From Membranipora membranacea (Eukaryota > Bryozoa > Gymnolaemata > Cheilostomatida > Membraniporidae): a stretch of DNA of 64,000 nt. The position numbers were made by a program, and so were the translations under genes. Below the pieces are notes generated by a model, which was not told where the DNA came from, searched no databases, and saw only the letters and a program-made list of their open reading frames with translations. This document shows positions 25,360 through 37,100 of this stretch, in pieces. How positions within the stretch are numbered: position 1 is the stretch's first letter; each line of letters begins with the position of its first letter. Location: assembly GCA_914767715.1 (NCBI GenBank), contig OU612066.1:3725001-3789000 (forward strand), given 5' to 3'.

Positions 25360-28300
25360 TCATTCAATCTCTCCTAGATACATCTGTTTGTCGCTGGATC
25401 CTGATAGAACTGGAAATAGGAAAACAGAAGAGTTGTGATGCTATTGAATAAGGCAGCCAATAATAATATAAGCAAGGAGCGACAGCAACAGCTTGATATA
25501 AGAAAGCAACTTAGATTTTCAGCAAAACAAGGGTACTAAAATGGCAAAGTTAATACGATCAAGAGTTTGAATCAGTGATTTTTCGCAGTGAACATTGGCT
25601 ATCCATAAATTTCACAAATTAAAGCCTATGCGCAATGCAGAACACTTCCTTCTGCTCATACACCTTTAGGGGATAATGTATATCAAAACTCTACAAATTA
25701 TTACAGATACTGTGTAGACATTGTTTAAAACTGCTGTGACATCAGACCAATTGTATCATAATAGTTTGATATTATTGATTATTCACTCTACAATCTGACC
25801 TTGACAACAGTCTCATTCTCATGTACTTACTGATTGGCTCTTTTGGGTGAAAGTCGACATCATTCACAGACCCTTCATGACCAGGTAGCTTATATAAGAC
25901 TCTACGTGACGTCGTGTCCCAGACATACACATATCTATCACCAGAGCCAGCTGACACCTTAGAACCGTCAGGTGACCAGGCGCATCGCAACAGATTCTAC
26001 AATATAACATGGTCCGGCTATCACACTGGTACAAAGCGGCGGTCAGTTATGGACACAAGTGGAATTAACTACTAGAAACAGTAAAGTCAACAGTTACATT
26101 CGCATGTTTTTTAAATATTTCAAATAATTAAAACAAAATGTTTGAAATCACAGAATGAGGCTGTTGAAATGGCCCCGATCAAGTATGAGGTATAACTATA
26201 TATAGGGCAAAAGACTTATATGCTTTCTCACCTTTTCAAATGAGTGCTTGTGACCAGAGAAGACCTTTACACATCTCTCCTGTGGAGCGAAAGGCCTCAC
26301 ATCCCAACATCGCACTGAAACAACAATCACATTGTATAAATGAAGTTGGAGCACACAGTGCCCATACCTTGTAGAGCCAGATGACTATGACCTAGAGATA
26401 TAGCTTTATAATTTATATTTAGAGCTGCTCACTCAAGAAATTTTTCATAACAGTTTGAATATAAATAACATGTTATGTAATGTCAGCATTTCACAGGGAT
26501 CCTGCTCATTTATTTAACGATATCAGCCTAATACCTGTATTATCCATAGCGTTAGTAAGTAGATATGACCCATCAGGAGATAACTCCATACCAGTTACTG
26601 TGTCTGTGTGCCCTCTCATCTTTAATACAACTGCATTCTTACGCAGATCCCATACCTGTCAAAGTTCAAAAGGTTGTTATACTTGCTGCACACATACACA
26701 TGATTTGGTACTGTTCAAGTCCCAATACATTTTTATTGGACTATTTCAAAGTATTAGCAATGAACTCCTTCTCATTGGGGTCGTTGCTATGAGTGTGCAA
26801 AAAATCAATCTTTCACTGGGATGTTTACAGAGATTGAAGAGAAACACAGGGTAGCTTGAGACTTAGATACACTGACAGGCTTTTATATTTACCTTGATTT
26901 CATTATCGATTCCACCAGAGAAGATCTGTTCGGCTGTGTCACTGAATGATACAGCTGTCACTTGATATGTAGCTTGGAATGTGTGAACAGGTGCTCTCTG
27001 TCTGGCATCCCACACCTATCAGACAAATTGATTTATTTCTGTTGAGATACATATTACAACAAGACAACTAGAAACAACCTATGTTTATTACATCATATTA
27101 AACAATTGAAAAGCAAATATTAGTTACTCCCGTATTGATGCAACTAAGGAATGAAACAAGACAGAACAACTGTAAGTATATATGACAAAGACACCACAAC
27201 ACCCGTCATACGTAAGAAAGAAATACAATAAAATATAGTGGAATATATATAGTTTACCTTTACGGTACCATCGTCACTACCACTGCATACCAACTGAGGA
27301 CCCCTCCTGGCACAGCTGACTGAGTTAACAAACGCTTGGTGACCTTTGAATCTCTTTATTCTTTCACAAGACTCCAAATCCCATTTAGATACAGTTTTAT
27401 CCGTAGAGCATGTGTATAAAATGCTGTGAAATAGAAGAAATGTAGATTTTCACTGTAAATAACTGCTAAGCTGATAAACATATATAACTCAGTACTGTGA
27501 TCAGCAGTCAGCACTTTTGACCCTCATTGACCTTATATAAGTGCACCTACTACGTTTATGGTTTCCCCATAATGTATAATCTGCTTATCCCTATTTAGAA
27601 GATTTTTAAACCCATAGATTTTTAATTTTTCTTATCAATAGGCGTATTAGTATGACATAATACCCATACACTAGGTCCTATTACTATACCTGTCATCAGT
27701 GGAGAATTTCACCTCCATCACAGCACCAGTGTGACCTCTCATAGTCATCCAGTTATCACATTCACCGTACACGTTCCACAACACTGAAACACCATTCATG
27801 ACAGCCATTAATGGCAGGCAAATTATTGTGATTATTATTATTATCTCCATCTGAAGTGAGAAATTGTGCAGAAAAAAACCATCTTTATCAGATGAAAAAT
27901 TTTCTATCAAATAGAATTTTGTCCTAGGACAATCAAATTCTATGCAATATGTAGGTTCGATGCTTGGGTTTGAGGCTGACACAGGACCCAGTAATTCTAA
28001 CAATAACGATAACTGCCACTGCTTAGACATGCTGCGTTAAATATACATACAAATCTGTCTATCAAATCCTGATGACGCTATGAACTGTCCATCATTAGAG
28101 AACTTGGAGCAGAAGATATCTCCTTCGTGGCCATTGAGAAGCATTATAGGAGCGAGCAAGCTACTGGTTCTTTGAATACCCTGCAACAAAGAAGCAATAT
28201 AATACAGATACAATTTGATCTTTCCGAGTCTGTCACATTAACTTCTTGATCTATCAACATTTTTACAGCTATCAAACGCTGACCGAGTGACGTTGGATAC

Positions 28301-28470
28301 AAGGCCGGTAAAATGATATACAGTGTATAAAAATGATAACTTACGGCAGCCATTAATTGTTTCTTAGTCTCAGGATCAATTCCCACAAGTTGGTTGTCTG
28401 CTCGGGGAACCTTAGGAGGAGCCATTTCAACCAGAGCCTGGCTCTCTGCTTTTCTCTTTGACGACTCCAT
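25360..28470 (-). CDS. SNRNP40: U5 snRNP 40 kDa WD40 protein
   Basis: WD40-repeat scaffold of the U5 small nuclear ribonucleoprotein in the spliceosome. Nine exons on the minus strand: 28470-28345, 28180-28051, 27783-27690, 27423-27258, 27015-26893, 26655-26535, 26314-26232, 25996-25831 and 25409-25360. Phases agree throughout and the product is 352 residues (human 357). After a basic, proline-containing N-terminus, seven WD repeats follow. Landmarks are PIMLLNGHEGDIFCSKF, LLWNVYGECDNW, CSTDKTVSKWDLESCERI, ARRGPQLVCSGSDDGTVK, VWDARQRAPVHTFQ, ELSPDGSYLLTNAMDNT, RCWDVRPFAPQERCVK and WDTTSRRVLYKLPGHEG. It ends SSDKQMYLGEIE, matching the family C-terminus. No breaks are seen. Confidence 0.97.
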
Positions 28471-29740
28471 CTACGACACAAAATTCATTTGAATAAGTAG
28501 ACTCTATGGATTGTTGTTACCAGCACATATCCCAGGAAAATGGCTCAAAACTCAAGTCAACTAACTGTCTATATTTATAGAGATTATAGAGTACTAATCT
28601 TAGCTAAGTAACCAAGCATTTAGCAGAAAATAGGAACCAGCCAGACAACTGCGTAACTGGTGGAATGACTTAAATACACCTTGATACCAATGAAGGGAGT
28701 TCAATGATCTGATAAAAATGATACAACCAGAGAGTAAAAGACTCCTTGATACAACTGAATCATCCATGTAATGATCAAATATGAACTTATGTATAATAAC
28801 AAAATAATCATTGCTGTTTGTCACATTAATAATTTTTATGGCTATGACTACCCTGGCCTTTAACTTGAGTACATACCACTACCAGATGATAGCAATTAGC
28901 ACGAAGAAGCTGTTTTAATCTTTGGCAGTAGAGTAGTAACTAAACCAGACTGAGACTAGAATTGTAATTAGCAGACAGATGGTAAGGTCATTTATGATTT
29001 AATTAAATCAAAAGTCCCAGTCAAAGCACAACCAGGATACACGTACTGAAACTAAACTAATTCATTGTTTTAGTAGGAATGTAGATCCTCATTCATTGAT
29101 TAATTCATACATATAATGATATTAGAATTAGGCCTGCCAGCCACAACCTATCATCATCTATCTTGTTTTGTCATTTAATTTATTTATTTCGTTTAACCAA
29201 AAATCATACCTCTTTTGTTCTATAGCAATAGAAACTTGATTACAGTGAAATTCGATTGCTGCTTCACTCGATTTTTGATTTAGTTTAAGCAAGGTGTTAT
29301 TGGTTTAGGTAAGAAAGGCCAAAAAGGCAGGAATATATAGAAATAATTTCTTTTTTGAGAGAAAGTGATTTTTAAAAATGAAATAATTGTGAAAACAGAA
29401 TGCTTATGTTATGTTGATTATGACTGGACACTTTAACCATCATAAACCAATCAAGGGAAGGTTGTTGGTTCAAATATGTGAAAAATGGAGTTGGTGTTTT
29501 AGATTGATAGTGGTTAAAAATTATTTCTCAACTGTATTTGGAGTAGTGACTATGTTCTTTAGACATGATGTTACAAGCAGTGTTTTATGCCTAAGTTCAT
29601 AATCACAGTATGTTTGCTGGTCCCTTAGAAACATGGAATAAGGTAAGAGGGAATCATGTAAATAAGGGCATTTAATTTGATTTAAATTGATTGATTGTAA
29701 ATTATTGTTTCCAAACATCACATATGAGTCTAAGTTACTA
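28471..29740. other. Intergenic, no supported gene
   Basis: Upstream flank of SNRNP40 and left flank of the LINE. Small open frames only (28600-28824 minus, 29411-29602 plus) without recognisable domains. The SNRNP40 promoter should lie just above 28470. Confidence 0.4.
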
Positions 29741-29799
29741 AGGCTTGCCCACAGGTCTACTCCAAAACCTGGGATTTTGGCAATGTTTGACTGCCCCCC
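29741..29799. repeat. Left inverted copy of repeat flanking a LINE
   Basis: The sequence from AGGCTTGCCCACAGGTCT to TTTGACTGCCCCCC is nearly the reverse complement of 31494-31551. It abuts the truncated 5' end of the LINE frame. Confidence 0.75.
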
Positions 29800-31122
29800 T
29801 TGAGTTTTCAACAAAAACTCAAGGCAAGTATTGAGGCTGGTAAAGTCCCAAGAATCTGGAGGCATGCAGATATTACCCCGATTTATAAAGGAGGAGATAG
29901 AACTGACAGCAACAACTATAGGCCTATCAGTCTGACCTGTATCTTGTCCAAGGTTACTGAGCATATACTCTGTTCCAACATGTGGCGACACATAGAAGAA
30001 AATGACATTGTATCAAGTAGGCAGCACGGCTTCCAGAGGGGGCTCAACACTACAACCCAACTCCTACATGTTGTACATTTTGCGACTCATTCACTTGATT
30101 TAAAAGAAAACTATCATATTGTAAGCTTCGATTTCTCCAAAGCCTTTGATAAGGTGCCACATGCATTACTTATACACAAACTGAAACATTATAAGTTTGA
30201 TGGAAAATGTGTTGACTGGATAGAAGACTGGTTGAAAGACCGTACATGCACTGTGAATATAAATGGTAGTAAATCTAAATTGTTCAATGCAACTTCTGGT
30301 GTACCGCAAGGATCAGTGTTAGGTCCTCTTCTATTTCTAATATATGTAAATGATATTGCTGTGTCTATCGTAAATTCTGATTGTCGCTTGTATGCTGATG
30401 ATACACTCTTATGTGCAGAGATAACGAGTAACATTAATTCCTTGCAAGAAGATGTCGACAAGCTTAAAGAATGGGCGAATCGATGGGGCATGGTCTTCAA
30501 CCATAAAAAGTGCATACACATGAAAGTAGGCTATGATAAACCAGACATCAGTCTTAAGCTGGGAGATGATCTCATACCGCATTCAAATTCTCTCAAGTAT
30601 CTTGGTGTCACCATACATTCCAGCATGAAATGGAATACACACATAGCTGCCGTAGTAAAAAAGGCAAATCGTTCCCTAGGTCTGATTAAAAGAGGGCTAA
30701 AAGAAGCCCCAACTAAGACAAAACTGGTTGCATACAAAACTATGGTTATGCCTATTCTAGAATATGCATGTCAGGTGTGGTCGCCCCATAATATCGGCCT
30801 GAAAACTAGCCTTGAAAAAGTCCAGAGGAATGCTGTTAAATGGATATACCATTTGAATAAAACTGATAGCATCACTGACTGTATGACTAATCATGCCATT
30901 CCTCTTTTGTCTGATAGGCGAGATGCTATTGATGTAACCTTCCTCAGAAAGGTAGAAGGCGGATTATTTGACATTAAACTAAACACCTACGTACGCTTCA
31001 ATTCAGCATTACATGATACCAGAGGTAAAACAATTAGTTGGCAGCATAGCTGTGATGCCTGGACTCACAGTTATTTCAATAGAATGAGGTCAGAGGTCAA
31101 AGTGTACTTTCCACCCGACTAA
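29800..31122 (+). mobile_element. 5'-truncated non-LTR retrotransposon, intact RT frame
   Basis: An uninterrupted frame of about 440 codons, without a Met at its beginning, codes for most of a LINE ORF2. Block order: WRHADITPIYKGGDRTD.NNYRPISLT, QHGFQRGLNTTTQL, VSFDFSKAFDKVPH, SGVPQGSVLGPLLFLIYVND, catalytic CRLYADDTLL, WANRWGMVFNHKKC, LKYLGVTIHSSMKW and YKTMVMPILEYACQVW. It ends SEVKVYFPPD and a stop. The FSKAFDKVPH and SGVPQGSVLGP forms fit Jockey/CR1-like elements. The endonuclease half is missing, so the copy cannot be autonomous, though the catalytic region is unbroken. A GTAAG-type short tandem repeat near 31478-31495 may be its 3' tail. Confidence 0.9.
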
Positions 31123-31398
31123 CTGTATCATGTTTAACACACACTACTAATATCGATGACAACGTATGCGGTTCACTTTGGTCAACTTTTGTGGTCTATC
31201 TCAAATCAAATCCTTTCTTTAACACTGGACAGGCATTTTCTTTTCATAACAACGATCACTTGAGTGGTGCATCAGGCCATACTGTTTGCTTGACTGTTTA
31301 CAAATTGTTTTCTATTTCTTAAACTTAATTGAATTAGACTAATAGGGAAATAATACAATTCCCTACCTCCTCAGCTATGAAATACTCTCTAGTCTAAA

Positions 31399-31412
31399 CC
31401 CCCCCCCCCCCC
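31399..31412 (+). repeat. Homopolymer C(14)
   Basis: A run of 14 cytosines in the 3' region of the LINE. A similar C(13) run is at 60789-60801. Confidence 0.95.
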
Positions 31413-31493
31413 ACACGGATAATGATGGTATATTTATCCAAAAGAGCCCGTGATGTGGACGGTTTGGATTAAGTTGAAGGTAAGGTAAGGTAA

Positions 31494-31551
31494 GGGGGCG
31501 GTCAAACATTGCCAAAATCACAGGTTTTGGAGAAGACCTGTGGGCTTGCCC
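31494..31551. repeat. Right inverted copy of repeat flanking a LINE
   Basis: GGGGGCGGTCAAACATTGCC through GACCTGTGGGCTTGCC is nearly the reverse complement of 29741-29799, with a handful of mismatches. It follows the short GTAAG repeats at the end of the LINE. Confidence 0.75.
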
Positions 31552-31992
31552 TATCCATCAGTAGGTGTTACTTACTCCTAGACCTCATAAAGGCCGTTTA
31601 TTTCAGTTGGTTTCCATACCTTGAACTCATGGGCCCCTGGGACTTGCATGCCTTTAGTGTGCCTTGGTTTGCCCAATGAACGAAGAGGGAGTTCATTGGT
31701 TTGCCAATGTTCAGTGTCAACCATGGTGGTTGATATTAGAAATTGGCAAAATAAAGGGTTATAGTATAAATGCTTGTATTAGAAATTTATGACCAGAATG
31801 TTGAACAGAATAAAACATAAACAATATAACAGCAATAATTTGATGAAACTGGTACCCTTTTGAAAACTGATTTAAGCATATGACTGAGATTGCAGTTTAT
31901 TTATAGTATTTGCGAATTGAGGTGAATAATTTTGGTATTGCAAAAAATCTCTATATAATAAGTGCCACATCATTCTTCTAATCTGAGTTCGG

Positions 31993-33810
31993 TTGTTCAT
32001 GTATGTGTCTCAATTTATTTGTAGACGTAAGAAACTTACTTATAATAAGAGTCTGCACCCAGAATCTTTTGCTGGATGTGTCGTACAAGGAAGTGATAAG
32101 TTGATTGGATTTCCTATGAATATGGAGGCTTCATCTGATACATCACAGTGTGAAGTACCTCATCATGACAGTAGAGACATGCAGTTTTTAGATGCGCCGA
32201 CAGGACGTTTAAGATCTGCTGTCTGGGATTATTTTGGTATTTGTCTCCTGCAGCCGAAGGCCAATGGAAACAGCAAATCTGTTGCTGATAGCATCAGTGA
32301 AAACCTACATAACTCTGATACAGACAAAGACTCACTTGGTGGTTACAATGACATTCCATATCCAGACTCTAAATCAGATGAAAATGATATCAGCAATTCA
32401 ACGCAGACACAACCGGTCATCAAGAATGACACGTGGTGTAAATTGTGCAGAGTTGTCATACCTTACAGCAAAGGTAATACCACTAGTATGAGAAGACATC
32501 TCATAGTACACCACAACATAGATCTCCAATCTCTAAACACTCCAACCAACGAAAATAATGATTGTATCGATAGCAAACCAAGCAACAGTATCGAAGATAG
32601 CAATGCTCACTCTGATGATGGACTCGAGTTTCTTGATGCTCCTCCCAACATGAAATCTGCCGTCTGGGAATACTTTGGAATATATAAGAATAGACTAACA
32701 AACCATTCTCAATGTGACGATGAGGCTGTTACCGAACCAGACAATACGACAGATGCCGATAATGCCAGGTCTAAAGACAGTGATAGCAGATTGCCTAATT
32801 CATCTCCACCAATAGGCACATGGTGTAGGCTTTGTGAAACTAAAATAAATTACACCAGGGGTAACACCACAAACATGCGACAGCACCTCCGTGCTCACCA
32901 TGACATTAACCTTCCAACCGCTACACCATCAGCACCCCGACAGGCAGAAGAGAAGGGTGTCACAGTTACTGAAATGCAGGATGTAAATCCTGACTTCCGG
33001 TTTCTCGACCCTCCCTTAAACCTTAAATCTGCCGTCTGGCAATATTTTGGGATATATGTAAGAAAGCCTTCACCCTCATCAGAAGCTGACAAGAAGGTTC
33101 CTGGTTATGGTGAAAGACAGCCATCCTTTGTCAGCAATTCTTCAAATGAAAATGGGGACGCAATTGACTATAAACACTGTTATGATGGATTTTATGACGC
33201 CGCTAATGGAAATAATGTAGATGACAGCTCTGAGATTCTAGAATCTGCTTCTGTCAGCATATCCGACAATTTATCGAGACTCTCTTCCCAAAAGGGCACA
33301 TGGTGTAAACTTTGTAAGGTCATGATGAGTTACAGCGGAGGAAATACTTCTAATATGCGACAACATCTGCGGCGAATTCATGGCATACTGCTACCAGTCA
33401 TCAACCAATCTGTGCGAGAAGTAGGTGATGGAGATCTACCCTCTCAAGGGGAGAATTGCAACCAAGAGCTAAGGAAGGAAGACCCAACAATCAACCCCAC
33501 TGACAATAAAAGTTTCTTGACATCTGACTTTGAAATAGTACCGAAAGACGATAAAATGGCGGACGGATTGAGGAGAAATTACTCTGTGGTGTGGCTCCAT
33601 TTCGGTTTCTATCGTAGGAAAAACTCTGATGAGGTTCATCAAGATTACACTGTGTGTAAGGCGTGTAGGAAAATGATATCATACAGAGGGTCAAACACCA
33701 CTAACATGATGCGTCATCTGGTCAGACACCATGGCTGGAATGTCTCTAATGCGGAAGAGCGTACACCCGGGAACCCTGCTCCTCTTATCAAGGTTCGTAG
33801 CTCTAACTAA
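31993..33810 (+). CDS. Protein with four BED-type zinc fingers
   Basis: One long open frame (up to 605 codons). The first ATG is at 31993, but the frame may be entered from an acceptor just before 32025 (TTTATTTGTAG), and Met at 32116 or 32122 is another candidate start. Four repeated units each combine an aromatic start (SAVWDYFGI, SAVWEYFGIY, SAVWQYFGIY, SVVWLHFGFY) with a CxxC/HxxxH zinc site (TWCKLC..MRRHLIVHH; TWCRLC..MRQHLRAHH; TWCKLC..MRQHLRRIH; TVCKAC..MMRHLVRHH). This is the BED finger layout, seen in transposase-derived and chromatin proteins that bind DNA. In units 1-3 about 45-75 residues rich in Ser, Asp and Asn separate the aromatic part from the cysteines; only unit 4 is compact. 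No transposase domain is visible. The gene may splice on (AAG|GTTCGT near 33794) into the zinc-ribbon exon at 34164, phase 0, but an AATAAA at 34062 argues for a separate gene. Confidence 0.8.
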   Translation: MFMYVSQFICRRKKLTYNKSLHPESFAGCVVQGSDKLIGFPMNMEASSDTSQCEVPHHDSRDMQFLDAPTGRLRSAVWDYFGICLLQPKANGNSKSVADSISENLHNSDTDKDSLGGYNDIPYPDSKSDENDISNSTQTQPVIKNDTWCKLCRVVIPYSKGNTTSMRRHLIVHHNIDLQSLNTPTNENNDCIDSKPSNSIEDSNAHSDDGLEFLDAPPNMKSAVWEYFGIYKNRLTNHSQCDDEAVTEPDNTTDADNARSKDSDSRLPNSSPPIGTWCRLCETKINYTRGNTTNMRQHLRAHHDINLPTATPSAPRQAEEKGVTVTEMQDVNPDFRFLDPPLNLKSAVWQYFGIYVRKPSPSSEADKKVPGYGERQPSFVSNSSNENGDAIDYKHCYDGFYDAANGNNVDDSSEILESASVSISDNLSRLSSQKGTWCKLCKVMMSYSGGNTSNMRQHLRRIHGILLPVINQSVREVGDGDLPSQGENCNQELRKEDPTINPTDNKSFLTSDFEIVPKDDKMADGLRRNYSVVWLHFGFYRRKNSDEVHQDYTVCKACRKMISYRGSNTTNMMRHLVRHHGWNVSNAEERTPGNPAPLIKVRSSN

Positions 33811-34061
33811 CACAAACATATGAATGATGTATAAATATATGAATGTGGAGTAGATACACTTTATTCATATATTGTTTACAGTTTCTACTCACTTTATAAC
33901 TAAACAACCATAGGCTACATCTGTTACCCAACATATTGGCAACATGTGCATGCATACTCGAGATAGGATTACTACCGAGCTCATACAAGCAGTAGAAGTT
34001 CCCTGTTACTCCTCGGTTCATAGAATGGATTCATGCTTTTACAGGATGTAGTAGTTGGTAG

Positions 34062-34067
34062 AATAAA
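34062..34067 (+). terminator. Possible polyadenylation signal
   Basis: AATAAA about 250 bases after the stop codon of the BED-finger gene and about 100 bases before the next exon. By sequence alone this is weak evidence. Confidence 0.35.
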
Positions 34068-34163
34068 TGGAAAATTAAATAAGATGTACGGGTTTTGTCA
34101 TTAATTTGTGACCAGATTTCATACTATTATTACAGTATACACAGCATTTCATTTTATTTCTAG

Positions 34164-37100
34164 GATAAATTCAGGTCTATGATATGCACTAATCCGGGAT
34201 GTGATTGGCCGATTACACTGGAGGCTGATGGATCTCCCCCTCAGTTCTGTTCAGGCTGTGGGGTATACTTATCCCTCACTATTGTAACTCAAATACCAGC
34301 TGGAGATAAATGCTGTAGTATGTGTGGAAAAATTAAAACTAAGTGTAAGAATGGTCTGAATCCTGTGTTCTGTTCTCGGTGTGGAAACTACTTCTCTGAT
34401 GATGAACAAGGTGAGCCTTGGAGTCTTTTAAAATTATTTTTAGGTATTTCTTTGCTGAGTTCTACAAAGCCTACGAGGCCTAGTTCCAAAACCAGTAAAA
34501 AACGGCATTAGAGTGAACGAATTGGTGAAAATTGGACTTCATTGAAATACAGGGAAGGGGCGTCTTGAACAAAAATATCAAGAGACTCCCTTGATGATCA
34601 AATTTTGTGATTTTCCAGATGACTCATTTTGGTGACCGCCATCTTAAACAAATTTCAGAGAAAGTTTGCTTGACAATTTACTAAACAGCATCTGTAGGGA
34701 GAAACTTAGTTTTCTTGTCCAAAGATGCAGAAACCTTTACTGTGCAATAAGCAACAAGAGCCCAGACCTCAGAACTTGGAGATGTAAACAGCTCATATTA
34801 AACTGTCACTCACTTAGGAGTATCTAAGCCACACAGTTATTGCTTTCAGATCTAGCATGAATGATTGGGCCACCCATTATAAACAGTACTGTGTTCTGTA
34901 ACAATTTAAATTTTTTTTGTAGGAATAGATGTTGATGATGTCATGATTGAAGGTGAAGAAAGGAAGTCAGAAGAGATTGACACAAAAGGAAACATTACCA
35001 TCTTACCCAGTTAGTAAATTTGTTGTGACTTGACCTACTTGACTTATGTTGCAGAACTCCTAGTGGAATATTGCGCCAGAATCGCCTTCTCCTTTCCCTT
35101 CCATCTTTCTCGATCTCTAGCCATCTCGCTAGCCTCCGCCCACGACTTGATGTTGTGTACCTTCATCTGTTTGAGCGCCGTTCTTCGCCAAGTCTGATTG
35201 GGTCGCCCTCTCCTTCGGGTGCCCTCAGGGGCCCATCCGAGACTGGTGCGAGGGAGAGATTCCTTCCTCCTTAGGCTGTGTCCTAGGTATCTCCATCTTC
35301 TAACTTCAATGTGCTGAGAGACTGGTTTCTGCTTGCTGCGTTCACATACTTCCAAGTTGGAAGTTTTGGACCACCAATATATTTTCAATATCCGACGGCA
35401 GCAGTTCATGTGAAATACCTCCAGTTTGTCCATATCCACTTTCGTCATTCGCCATGTTTCACATCCATAGAGGAGCACAGACACCACGTTCGAGTTGTAG
35501 AGTTTGAACTTGAGATGGTTGCTCATACTTCTTGATCTCCACACCTTGTTCAGTCTGTTAAAGGCTGTAGTTGCAGAGTTGATGCGGTTCTTGACATCTG
35601 CTGCTGCACCACCAGACGCATCAATTTTCGCACCAAGATACAAAAAGTTTTCTACAAACTCGAGTGACTTGTTGCTGACTGTGAAATTGTGGTTAGATGC
35701 AGGGCCCATTCCATCTCGATGAATCCTCAAAACTTTCGTCTTTTGTTCATTGATGTGCAATCCCGCTTTACTCGCTGTTGTTATGAGCTTGTCTGTAACT
35801 GTTTGCATCCCTCCATGTGTTGTAGAAAATAGCGCGACATCGTCTGCATAAGCTAGATAATTCAGCTTGGTTGTAAGATTCCATCGGAGTCCAGTTCGAT
35901 GTGTCGCTTGTACTTGCTTCATTATGTAGTCTGTAGCCATGATAAATAACAGAGGTGAGATTACGCAGCCCTGTCTAACTCCTGATTTTACTTCGAAGTA
36001 ATCGTCCTCTGCTCCGCCCTGCATTTTACACGCATACCCAGTGTAGAACGCCCGTGTCAGAGTGATGAGTTTATCAGGGATACCATAAAACTTCATCACT
36101 TTCCACATGCTCTCCCGATGAATGCTGTCAAAAGCTTTCCTGAAATCAATAAAATTGACGTACAGGGGCATCCTCCATTCTTCACACTGTTCTATGATGT
36201 TCCTCAGTGTAAATATGTGGTCTGTACAACTTCTTCCGCTGCGAAAACCTGCTTGCTCTTCATCTAGACTTCTGTTCTCCTCTAGGGCTCCGGCAATTCG
36301 GTGATGTAAAATCTTCAGAAATATTTTACTGATATACGGTAGTAGAGTAATACCCCTCCAATTTGATGTCTTACTCAGGTCTCCTTTCTTGGGCTGTTTG
36401 ATGATCACGCCGCGCCTCCAGTCTTGTGGGATGTCTTCTTCTCTCCATATACCCGAGAACAATGTCACGAGTTCTGCTGCGCATGAGCTACTGTTACAGC
36501 GTAAAAACTCTGCAGGTAGCTCATCAATTCCTGGCGCTTTACCATTGCGCGAGGCTTTGATAATCTCTTCAATCTCTGAAAGACTAGGTGGATCATCATC
36601 TATCTCCAAAGCCGTACCTGTGCTGGGTATATCCAAGGGGTTCTCAGGCTCTGCTTGATTAAGAACTTCTTGAAAGTGCGCTGTCCAGATCTTTGCGTGT
36701 TCTTTGGGGTCAATTTGTTGTACTGCTTTTAAAACGTGGTCCATATTATCATAAGATCGAAGCCTCCTAACGATGTCTTACTGCATTGGTGTATGAGAGT
36801 TCCATGAGATGACCATATAAAAACCACAACAATTTTGTATGTATTTAGAGTTGCTCCCCCACCACTTATCAACCTCAGCCTGCAGGCAAATCGGTGATAA
36901 ATTCGTCCAGATGGTCTAGGCTGGTATTGGTTTTGATCAGAATATATTAGTATGAGTTAGTATTTAACCCTTATTATTATTATTTAGCTGTGGGTGTAGA
37001 GACATCAAAGGAAGTGAAACTAAACCAAAATCTTTCCGAAGGTACCCAGTATATGAACATAAATTATTTCTATTATAGCACTTTTTGCTTGATACATCTA

